Assembly (NCBI GenBank): GCA_024697505.1
Contig: JAILFQ010000382.1
Coordinates: 1 to 10,843, forward strand
Direction: 5' to 3'
Length of the DNA stretch: 10,843 nt
DNA from: Lachnospiraceae bacterium
Lineage (GTDB): Bacteria > Bacillota > Clostridia > Lachnospirales > Lachnospiraceae
In this document: one piece after another, positions 1 through 5,252 of the stretch
Position numbering within the stretch: position 1 is the first letter of the stretch
How the letters are laid out: every line of letters starts with the position of its first letter
Made by a program: the position numbers and the translations under genes
The notes under the pieces: generated by a model
Told to the model about the DNA's origin: nothing
Seen by the model: only the letters and a program-made list of their open reading frames with translations
Databases searched by the model: none

Positions 1-395
1 GGGAAATCTGGGGACTTGCAGGGCTTTATGTTCTTATGGCTGCCATTTACATCTTTTTTGAAAAAGTTGTTATAAATTACAGACCTGTTCTTGAAGAAGG
101 ACAGACCTTTCCGGAACCATCATTTCCGTCTTCCCATACAATGCTTGTTATTGCCGTAATGGGCAGTGCAACTTTGGTGGTTGGAAAATACATTAAAAAT
201 GTAAAACTTGTTTCTGTGCTTAAAAACATGATGTCAGTTATGGTCATTCTTATGGTGGTCGGAAGAATGCTTTCCGGCGTGCATTGGTTTACAGATATTG
301 TTGCAGGTGTCTTCTACGGGGCTACTCTTGTAAGCGCTTACGGAACATTTCTTACTGCAACCAAAAAAGACAATCAGGATCAGAAGGGATTGTAA
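1..395 (+). CDS. PAP2-family membrane phosphatase (3' part, start outside window)
   Basis: The reading frame is open to the left edge, so the true start lies upstream; an internal ATG at 36 is probably not the start. The visible part carries the three PAP2 (type 2 phosphatidic acid phosphatase) motifs in order: a K-x5-RP element (NYRP), PSSHTM, which matches the PSGH motif, and GRMLSGVHWFTD, which matches the R-x5-H-x3-D motif. Hydrophobic stretches around the last two motifs fit membrane helices. The family removes phosphate from lipid phosphates such as phosphatidylglycerol phosphate, undecaprenyl pyrophosphate or phosphatidate at the outer membrane face; the substrate cannot be told here. 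The lysine spacing is one shorter than the usual K-x6-RP. The stop codon lies two bases before the next gene's TTG start, so the two are probably co-transcribed. Confidence 0.88.
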   Translation, partial: EIWGLAGLYVLMAAIYIFFEKVVINYRPVLEEGQTFPEPSFPSSHTMLVIAVMGSATLVVGKYIKNVKLVSVLKNMMSVMVILMVVGRMLSGVHWFTDIVAGVFYGATLVSAYGTFLTATKKDNQDQKGL

Positions 396-397
396 AT

Positions 398-1456
398 TTG
401 AAAATACTACATGTAGCAGATATTCATTTGAGCTCAAAGGTCAGAGCGGGACTTAAAAGTATAAGTGAAGACCGTAAAACCGCTACAAGAGCATCATTTA
501 AAAAAATTGTGGAATATGCCGCAAATGAAGGCATAAAGGTTGTTATTCTTGCAGGCGACGTTTTTGATACAACATCTCCAACCAAGAAAGACACAGAATT
601 TTTTGAGGGGCTGGTAAGAAAAAATCCGGAGATAGATTTCCTCTATCTCAGAGGGAACCACGATAAAGCTTCTGAAGACAACGTTCTTCCGGATATACCG
701 AATCTTAAACCCTTTGGGGATAAGTTAACTTCTTTTGAATACGGGGACGTGGTTGTTTCCGGCGTGGATTTTACGGAAAGTAACTGCGACGGCGTATATT
801 CTCTTATGGATTTTAACAAGGATAAAAAGAATATACTTGTGCTCCACGGAACGGTGGGAACCGTTTCCGGAGTTGAGAGTGTGAATCTTAAAAAACTGTC
901 GGGTAAAAACATAGATTATCTGGCCCTCGGCCACATTCACGCTTATTCTTCCGGCAAATTGGACGAAAGAGGAACGTACGCCTACAGTGGATGCGTAGAA
1001 GGCAAGGCTTTTGATGAACCGGGTAAGAAGGGCTTTATTGTTTACGATACAGATACGTTAACGCATACTTTTATTCCTTGTTACGAAAGAGAAATAAAAG
1101 TTATAGAGCTTAATTTAAGCGGAGTTACAAGTCTTGTGGAACTTCTTGAAAAAGTAGGCACGGCAGACGTGGAAAGCAGAGACATAGTACGCCTTGTTCT
1201 TAAGGGAGAAGTGCCTACGGAACTTGAGTACTCCCAAGAGGACATTAAAGGAGAACTGAGGGACAGAGTCTTTTTCCTGGATGTAAAAGACGAAACCATA
1301 AGAAAAACGGATGTATCCAAATATAAAAATGATGCTTCTCTTCGCGGGGAATTTGTAAGAAGCGTTTTTGAAGATACCACTCTTACCGAAGAAGAAAAAA
1401 ATGAGATAGTCCACAACGGGCTTGCTCTTTTGGACGGAAGGGAGGTATATGTATGA
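398..1456 (+). CDS. SbcD/YhaO-like DNA repair exonuclease (Mre11 family)
   Basis: A 352-residue calcineurin-like metallophosphoesterase of the Mre11/SbcD type. All metal-binding motifs are present: DIH at residues 8-10, GDVFD at 53-57, GNHD at 86-89, HGT at 150-152 and GHIH at 178-181. The family uses two manganese ions for 3'-5' exonuclease and endonuclease cleavage of DNA ends and works with an SbcC/Rad50 ATPase, which is the next gene. The start is taken as TTG at 398: an AAGGGA ribosome binding site at 384-389 sits 8 bases upstream, and the conserved KILHVADIH strand begins at once. A longer in-frame start at 284 would add 38 non-homologous residues and overlap the PAP2 gene. About 352 residues is a little shorter than B. 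subtilis YhaO. The stop overlaps the next start in ATGA. Whether it is SbcD proper or YhaO is judged from the partner gene, which looks YhaN-like. Confidence 0.93.
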   Translation: MKILHVADIHLSSKVRAGLKSISEDRKTATRASFKKIVEYAANEGIKVVILAGDVFDTTSPTKKDTEFFEGLVRKNPEIDFLYLRGNHDKASEDNVLPDIPNLKPFGDKLTSFEYGDVVVSGVDFTESNCDGVYSLMDFNKDKKNILVLHGTVGTVSGVESVNLKKLSGKNIDYLALGHIHAYSSGKLDERGTYAYSGCVEGKAFDEPGKKGFIVYDTDTLTHTFIPCYEREIKVIELNLSGVTSLVELLEKVGTADVESRDIVRLVLKGEVPTELEYSQEDIKGELRDRVFFLDVKDETIRKTDVSKYKNDASLRGEFVRSVFEDTTLTEEEKNEIVHNGLALLDGREVYV

Positions 1457-4047
1457 AACTTGTTTCCGCACACATTAACGGCTTTGGCAAAATAAGAGAC
1501 AAAGATTACTGCTTCGAGTCCGGAGTATTTGAAGTGCTCGCAAACAATGGAGAGGGAAAATCCACCCTTGCAGCCTTTATTAAGGCCATGTTTTACGGTA
1601 TGGAAACCGTAAAAAAGTCTGATACAGCCTTTAAAGACAGGGCACATTATTACCCCTTTGCAGGTGGAAACTTCGGAGGAAGCATTACCTTTAAACTTGG
1701 GGATGATACCTACAGGCTGGAAAGAGAATTTGCTCAGTCTTCCGCCACAAATGATACTTTGCTGGTCTACAAAAACAATAACCCTGACGATTCTTTGAAG
1801 GATCCTGTTGGAGAGAAGGTTTTCGGACTTAACAAAGAATCATTTGAAAGGCTGCTTTTTATAGACGAAAAAGCGGTTTTAACCGGCACAACAACAGATA
1901 TTAATAAAAGACTCAATAATGATGTTGACAATATGGCGGATGATTTCGATCTGGACAAAGTCCTTAAAAAGCTGGACACATTGGCAAAAGAATGTGAGAA
2001 AGATGCCAAATCCCGTTCATCATTACAAAAGGAAAAGAATGCAGAGCTTGCAAACCTCAAAACTACGGAAAAAGGCCTTAAAAGGTTGAGAGAAAAACTG
2101 AGAGATCTGCAGGCGGATATAAAGAAAAATGAAAGAGAACTTAAACTTGCCGGAGAGAGAAACATTCTTATTGATAACTGGCAGGTCTACGATTCTTATA
2201 TTGCAGAGACAACGGAACTTGAGGCAAGAAAAGCAGAACTTGAAGAAACTTATAAACAAGGCTTTCCGTCGGAAATTGAACTTAAGGAAGTAAGAAAAGA
2301 ACTTGAGAGTATAAGAGCAAAAGAAGAAGAACTTTCCCGTTCTGTGCTTACAGATGAAGAGGAAAGAAAACTGGACAGGCTTAAAGAGAACTTTAGCTTT
2401 GGAGAGCCTACTTTTGAGGAACTTGAAGAAAATAAAATCTCCGTTAAGGACCTTTCCAATGACAATGTAAGGCTGGAAGGCCTGAAAGAAGCGGAATTTG
2501 ATACAAAGCTTCTTAAAAAGTTTAATGAAAGACCTTTGGAAGATGCGGACAGGGGAGAACTGGAAAAACTGATCAAAAGATACAAAGATGCCAAGGAAGT
2601 TTATGACAGGACTCCGGATACCATACAAAGAGAAGCAAAAAGAACGGTAGAAATAAAACACAGCCATAAGACAGAGATCATTTTGTTCTCTTTTGCCGGT
2701 GTATTCCTTGCAGCGTGGCTTGCTACAGCACTTTGGGCGGATTCCCTGAAGACAATTCTGGAAGCGGCTTATGCTTACATTGCCTCTCTTGCCTTAATTT
2801 GCATGAGCGGGATACTCTTTGGCGTAGGTCTGGTGATCTTTCTTAAAAAATTTTTTACAAAGACCCGGGTGGAAGATTACATAGAAACAGTTGAAAATCC
2901 GGACAAACTTCCCGTAAAGAACGAAATGACAGACGCAGAAAGTGCTGTAAAGCAGAGATTCCTATATAAGTACGATTATCCGGGCGAGGATGTGGTTCTG
3001 GAAGTGCACGATCTTAAAGCGGAATTTGCTAAGTATTCTCTGGAAAATGAAAGGTTTAATAAAAACAGTTCTGCCGCAGAGGCCATAGCAAAGGATATAG
3101 AAGAAAGAACTGCACTTCTTACCAGGGAGTTTGGCAAGTACGGTATTAAGAATACGGACTTTAACGAGTGCGAAAAAGAACTGGAGAACAACTACAACCT
3201 TTTTAAAGAATTACGAAGTAAAAAGGAAAGTCTGGAAGAACATGCAGGCAACTTGAAAAAAGATCTTCAAACATGTCTTGAAAAGAAGCTTGATTTTGAA
3301 AAGAAGTACCTTTTTGAAGCAAATGATGAAAACCTCAGGAAAGCGGAATTTGCGGGAAGAAGTTACGAAAACTGTCTTAAAGAGCTGGAGGACAAGAAAA
3401 AGAAGGCACAGAACTTTAAAGAAGAAAAAGCTTTAACCGAAAGACCTGCCGAAGGAGAAGTTCATACAGATCTTGAGGAGTCCGAAGCAAGATTAAAGGA
3501 TATGCGCAGGGAAGAAATCACCCTTGCAAGACAGCTTTCGGAAGATGAAGAAACCGTTGAAAAAATACCGGAAGTTGAACTTGAACTTGCCGAAAACGCT
3601 GAAAAAGAGAAGAATCTGAAAAAGAAAAAGGAAAGCTTTAACAAAACGGCGGACTTTTTAAAACTTGCCGAGCAAAAACAGAAGGACAGATTCGCAAAGC
3701 CTGTTAAAGACAGATTTGTTGAATATTCAGCTGTAATAAAGAGTGTCCTTGGCCAACATATTTATATGGATAAGGATTACAAAATAACCTACGAAAAAGA
3801 TGGAAAGATAAGAAAAACAGATAATCTCAGCAGCGGTGAAACTGCCGTATGCGCTCTTTCCTTTCGCCTTGCCGTATTGGACAATATGTTTGACAGCGAG
3901 TTTCCTTTTGTGGTCCTTGACGATCCTTTTATGGCCCTTGACGCGGATAACATGGAAGCTGTAAGAAAAATCATCAATGAACTTTCAAAGACCAGACAGG
4001 TTATATATCTGACCTGCTCCAAAGAGAGAAGTCTGGTTAAGAACTAA
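1453..4047 (+). CDS. SbcC/YhaN-like AAA ATPase with central transmembrane hairpin
   Basis: An 864-residue SMC/Rad50-like ATPase, expected to be the partner of the upstream nuclease. The N-terminal lobe has a Walker A loop at residues 30-38 (ANNGEGKST). Two long charged coiled-coil regions follow, about 165-400 and 470-750. The C-terminal lobe has the ABC signature LSSGE (792-796), Walker B VVLDDP (820-825) and a D-loop MALD (827-830). Between the coiled coils are two hydrophobic segments (about 408-429 and 441-463) joined by a short linker. These replace the CxxC zinc hook of Rad50/SbcC, and no CxxC is present. This layout fits the YhaN subgroup, and both ATPase lobes should be cytoplasmic. 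Oddities are Ala in place of the first Walker A glycine and Ser856 where a histidine switch would be expected. The start is supported by GGAGG at 1441-1445, 7 bases upstream, and by the ATGA overlap with the nuclease gene. Confidence is high for class and moderate for YhaN. Confidence 0.9.
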   Translation: MKLVSAHINGFGKIRDKDYCFESGVFEVLANNGEGKSTLAAFIKAMFYGMETVKKSDTAFKDRAHYYPFAGGNFGGSITFKLGDDTYRLEREFAQSSATNDTLLVYKNNNPDDSLKDPVGEKVFGLNKESFERLLFIDEKAVLTGTTTDINKRLNNDVDNMADDFDLDKVLKKLDTLAKECEKDAKSRSSLQKEKNAELANLKTTEKGLKRLREKLRDLQADIKKNERELKLAGERNILIDNWQVYDSYIAETTELEARKAELEETYKQGFPSEIELKEVRKELESIRAKEEELSRSVLTDEEERKLDRLKENFSFGEPTFEELEENKISVKDLSNDNVRLEGLKEAEFDTKLLKKFNERPLEDADRGELEKLIKRYKDAKEVYDRTPDTIQREAKRTVEIKHSHKTEIILFSFAGVFLAAWLATALWADSLKTILEAAYAYIASLALICMSGILFGVGLVIFLKKFFTKTRVEDYIETVENPDKLPVKNEMTDAESAVKQRFLYKYDYPGEDVVLEVHDLKAEFAKYSLENERFNKNSSAAEAIAKDIEERTALLTREFGKYGIKNTDFNECEKELENNYNLFKELRSKKESLEEHAGNLKKDLQTCLEKKLDFEKKYLFEANDENLRKAEFAGRSYENCLKELEDKKKKAQNFKEEKALTERPAEGEVHTDLEESEARLKDMRREEITLARQLSEDEETVEKIPEVELELAENAEKEKNLKKKKESFNKTADFLKLAEQKQKDRFAKPVKDRFVEYSAVIKSVLGQHIYMDKDYKITYEKDGKIRKTDNLSSGETAVCALSFRLAVLDNMFDSEFPFVVLDDPFMALDADNMEAVRKIINELSKTRQVIYLTCSKERSLVKN

Positions 4048-4064
4048 AAAGAAGTACATAAAGA

Positions 4065-4105
4065 GGAAACGCTCTCATACTGAGATGAGAGCGTTTCCGT
4101 TTTTT
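4065..4105 (+). terminator. Intrinsic terminator of the nuclease operon
   Basis: A perfect 14-bp stem (4065-4078 with 4085-4098, arm GGAAACGCTCTCAT) with a 6-base loop is followed by six T from 4100. It lies 17 bases after the ATPase stop. The left arm and loop also encode the last codons and stop of the convergent minus-strand gene. On the minus strand the bases after the stem are only weakly T-rich (TCTTTATG), so it is mainly a plus-strand terminator and perhaps a weak bidirectional one. Confidence 0.93.
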
Positions 4106-4680
4106 CTTTTACTGTATATATCTTTAAGCCTGGCTATGACCTCTTCTTTTGGTCTTGCAAAAACCTTATGATGACTTTCGCAAAAATACTTTGCATCTAT
4201 ATTATTCAAAATATCTATTTCATCTTTAAGAAGCTGCGAATTATAAACAAAGGAGCCGCCTTTAAACTGGGAGTAGGTTGCATCCCCAAGAAAAGCGAAT
4301 TCATTGTCAACCTCCAGTCCCAAAGAACCTTTTGCGTGGGAGGAAGGAATAGGAAAGATGTGAATATGGACTCCTCCGTCATTTTCATAAAAATCATTTG
4401 TTATAATGTCGCCCGTATTAACGTGATCGAATGTAAACCTGCTTACATAAAGGCGGTCGTATTTTATTTTGTCCAGATTAAAAACATGATCTTTATGAAA
4501 ATGGGACAAAACAACGGCTTTTTTTCCGGAGATAAGGTTTATCTCCAAAGCGGTGTTTTCGTCGGCTCCGACATCAAACACCCATGTATATGATAATCCG
4601 CGAACGATCACAACATCTGCTGAAAGCGGATCGTCTGTTGCAGGTATATATGAAATTCGCGGAGATAATCTTATTTGCAT
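4075..4680 (-). CDS. Small metallo-beta-lactamase-fold hydrolase
   Basis: A 201-residue protein with the metal-ligand set of the metallo-beta-lactamase fold: HFHKDH at residues 60-65 (the HxHxDH motif), His115 in SSHAKGS, bridging Asp133 in LGDA, and a last histidine in ESHH (170-171). The family binds two zinc or iron ions and covers hydrolases of many substrates (thioesters, phosphodiesters, lactones) as well as redox proteins. Nothing visible fixes the substrate, and there is no signal peptide, so it should be cytoplasmic. At 201 residues it is a minimal version, without the extra domains of RNase J or flavodiiron proteins. The start is supported by an AAGGAGA ribosome binding site (plus-strand 4686-4692) 5 bases upstream. 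The gene is alone on its strand, converges on the ATPase gene, and its 3' end lies inside that gene's terminator stem. Confidence 0.88.
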   Translation of the reverse strand: MQIRLSPRISYIPATDDPLSADVVIVRGLSYTWVFDVGADENTALEINLISGKKAVVLSHFHKDHVFNLDKIKYDRLYVSRFTFDHVNTGDIITNDFYENDGGVHIHIFPIPSSHAKGSLGLEVDNEFAFLGDATYSQFKGGSFVYNSQLLKDEIDILNNIDAKYFCESHHKVFARPKEEVIARLKDIYSKRKNGNALISV

Positions 4681-4740
4681 ATATTTCTCCTTACAGATGG
4701 CAGAGGGCTATCCGTTAAAAACAATTGACTCTTTAAATCT

Positions 4741-4769
4741 ACTATAACCTATATCGAACTTTTTTTCCA
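4741..4769 (-). promoter_or_regulatory. Probable promoter of the metallo-beta-lactamase-fold gene
   Basis: Read on the minus strand there is a TGGAAA -35-like box (plus 4764-4769), a 17-base spacer, and a TATAGT -10 box (plus 4741-4746). The -10 matches the consensus at five of six positions and the -35 at four of six. It lies about 60 bases before the ATG. It is the best match in the leader but is not strong. Confidence 0.45.
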
Positions 4770-4836
4770 CAATATTTAGTGCTCAAAATCATTCTTTGTA
4801 CAAAATGGGAGAATTATGCCGCTTTAAAGCATTAAG

Positions 4837-4896
4837 AAAAAAAGTTAAAAAAATAGCAAAAAAGTTATTGACATAAAACAATAATTAGTCTATACT
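4837..4896 (+). promoter_or_regulatory. Very strong sigma-A-type promoter with phased A-tracts
   Basis: TTGACA at 4868-4873 is a perfect -35 box. It is followed by a 17-base spacer and TATACT at 4891-4896, five of six matches to the -10 consensus. Just upstream are three A-tracts (4837-4843, 4847-4853, 4858-4863) with centres 10 to 10.5 bases apart, which is one helical turn. This is the form of an UP element or intrinsically bent DNA. Transcription should start near A4903. It is the best promoter visible in the window. Confidence 0.88.
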
Positions 4897-4899
4897 AAC
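4884..4899 (+). promoter_or_regulatory. Operator-like inverted repeat, copy 1 (over the -10 box)
   Basis: ATTAGT-CTAT-ACTAAC: two arms around a 4-base centre, symmetric at five of six positions per arm. It covers the whole -10 box, so a protein bound here would block RNA polymerase. It shares arms and spacer length with a second copy 29 bases downstream. The regulator is unknown; a dimeric winged-helix repressor (MarR or DtxR type) would be a reasonable guess. Confidence 0.65.
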
Positions 4900-4912
4900 G
4901 CCATGAGTTGAA

Positions 4913-4928
4913 GTTAGTCGTAACTAAC
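4913..4928 (+). promoter_or_regulatory. Operator-like inverted repeat, copy 2 (start of transcript)
   Basis: GTTAGT-CGTA-ACTAAC: perfect 6-base arms with a 4-base centre, at about +11 to +26 of the predicted transcript. It is the same motif as the copy over the -10 box. Two matched copies flanking the start site argue for repressor binding rather than a chance palindrome. Confidence 0.65.
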
Positions 4929-5153
4929 CAAGATGATAACGCTTATAAGTAATCCTTTCACACATATATACCTAATAGCTCTCCGGCGGGTAACCGCCGG
5001 AGGGATAACGGGTTTTGAAAGAGACTTGAAGATAAATACAGCTTACTCAGGAGCCTTTCTTACAACTGCAGGAAGTAAGAAGGCGGCGCAATTCTTAAAT
5101 GTTTGCAGGACGTTTAAGATAAATTGGAATCCTTTACTAAAAATAAGAGTGAC

Positions 5154-5180
5154 AAGGACCGACATAGCGTCGGTCCTTTT
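5154..5180 (+). terminator. Intrinsic terminator of the candidate small RNA
   Basis: A perfect 10-bp stem (AAGGACCGAC 5154-5163 with 5169-5178) has a 5-base loop and runs into TTTT at 5177-5180, followed by a T-rich stretch to 5193. It sits 72 bases before the cyclase start codon, so it either ends a separate transcript or acts as an attenuator. Confidence 0.82.
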
Positions 5181-5190
5181 CATTGTTTTC

Positions 5191-5219
5191 TTTACTGTTT
5201 GCCGCGGTTAGTTTATAAT
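5191..5219 (+). promoter_or_regulatory. Probable promoter of the cyclase operon
   Basis: TTTACT at 5191-5196 (four of six), a 17-base spacer and a perfect TATAAT at 5214-5219 lie between the terminator and the cyclase gene. Transcription would begin near 5226, with a leader of about 27 bases carrying GGGGAGG. A GTTAGT half-site (5207-5212) lies one base before the -10, the same place as in the upstream promoter. Confidence 0.7.
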
Positions 5220-5252
5220 ATCTTTGGCGTTTTGCCTTTAGGGGAGGAAAAT

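Larger units (their letters stand above)
4903..5182 (+). ncRNA. Candidate structured small RNA or leader RNA (uncharacterised)
   Basis: This is the stretch between a near-consensus promoter and an intrinsic terminator, about 280 nt. Hairpin 1 (4979-4989 with 4994-5004) is an 11-pair GC-rich stem with one G-U pair closed by a GTAA tetraloop of the GNRA type. Hairpin 2 (5053-5063 with 5075-5084) has 10 pairs and one bulged T, with loop AACTGCAGGAA. Hairpin 3 (5093-5101 with 5111-5119) has 9 pairs with loop TTTGCAGGA. Loops 2 and 3 share GCAGGA, and CAGGA occurs again at 5048-5052. No convincing open frame fits inside. I could not match it to 6S RNA, tmRNA, SRP RNA, RNase P RNA, T-box or the riboswitch classes whose consensus I can recall. 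It may be a stand-alone small RNA, or a transcription-attenuation leader for the cyclase gene 70 bases beyond the terminator. The separate promoter after the terminator favours a stand-alone RNA. Confidence 0.55.
4681..5252. other. 572-base intergenic region without a convincing protein gene
   Basis: From left to right it holds: the ribosome binding site and probable promoter of the minus-strand gene; two short perfect palindromes (TTTGTACAAA at 4795-4804 and GCTTTAAAGC at 4821-4830) that could be operators for that gene or chance; three phased A-tracts; a near-consensus plus-strand promoter with two inverted repeats; a structured transcribed stretch with three hairpins; an intrinsic terminator; and a second promoter leading into the cyclase gene. 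The longest plus-strand frame inside it runs through the terminator and lacks a good ribosome binding site. Confidence 0.75.

Noticed and set aside
284..397. Longer N-terminus for the SbcD-like protein
   Set aside because: It would overlap the PAP2 gene by more than 100 bases and put 38 unrelated residues before the conserved first strand; the TTG at 398 has a well-placed ribosome binding site.
1081..1647. 188-codon minus-strand open frame across the nuclease/ATPase junction
   Set aside because: Opposite two motif-complete genes; serine-rich composition typical of reverse-frame shadows.
4168..4593. 141-codon plus-strand open frame opposite the metallo-beta-lactamase-fold gene
   Set aside because: The minus-strand frame has a full metal-ligand set and a strong ribosome binding site; the plus frame has neither.
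4795..4830. Palindromes TTTGTACAAA and GCTTTAAAGC upstream of the minus-strand promoter
   Set aside because: Each is only 10 bases in AT-rich DNA and they are unlike each other; not strong enough to call as operators.
4903..5182. Known RNA classes: tmRNA, SRP RNA, RNase P RNA, 6S RNA, T-box, cobalamin, FMN, TPP, c-di-GMP and guanidine riboswitches
   Set aside because: None of their conserved blocks could be found by eye, and the 5' and 3' ends do not pair to form a 6S-like rod. A covariance-model search would be decisive.
4933..5211. Open frame of 92 codons in the intergenic region
   Set aside because: No good ribosome binding site. It runs through the GC-rich hairpin, the terminator and the cyclase promoter, and the protein has no recognisable motif.
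5124..5252. Longer N-terminus for the cyclase
   Set aside because: It would encode the terminator and promoter; ATG at 5253 has GGGGAGG and is followed by a typical membrane helix.
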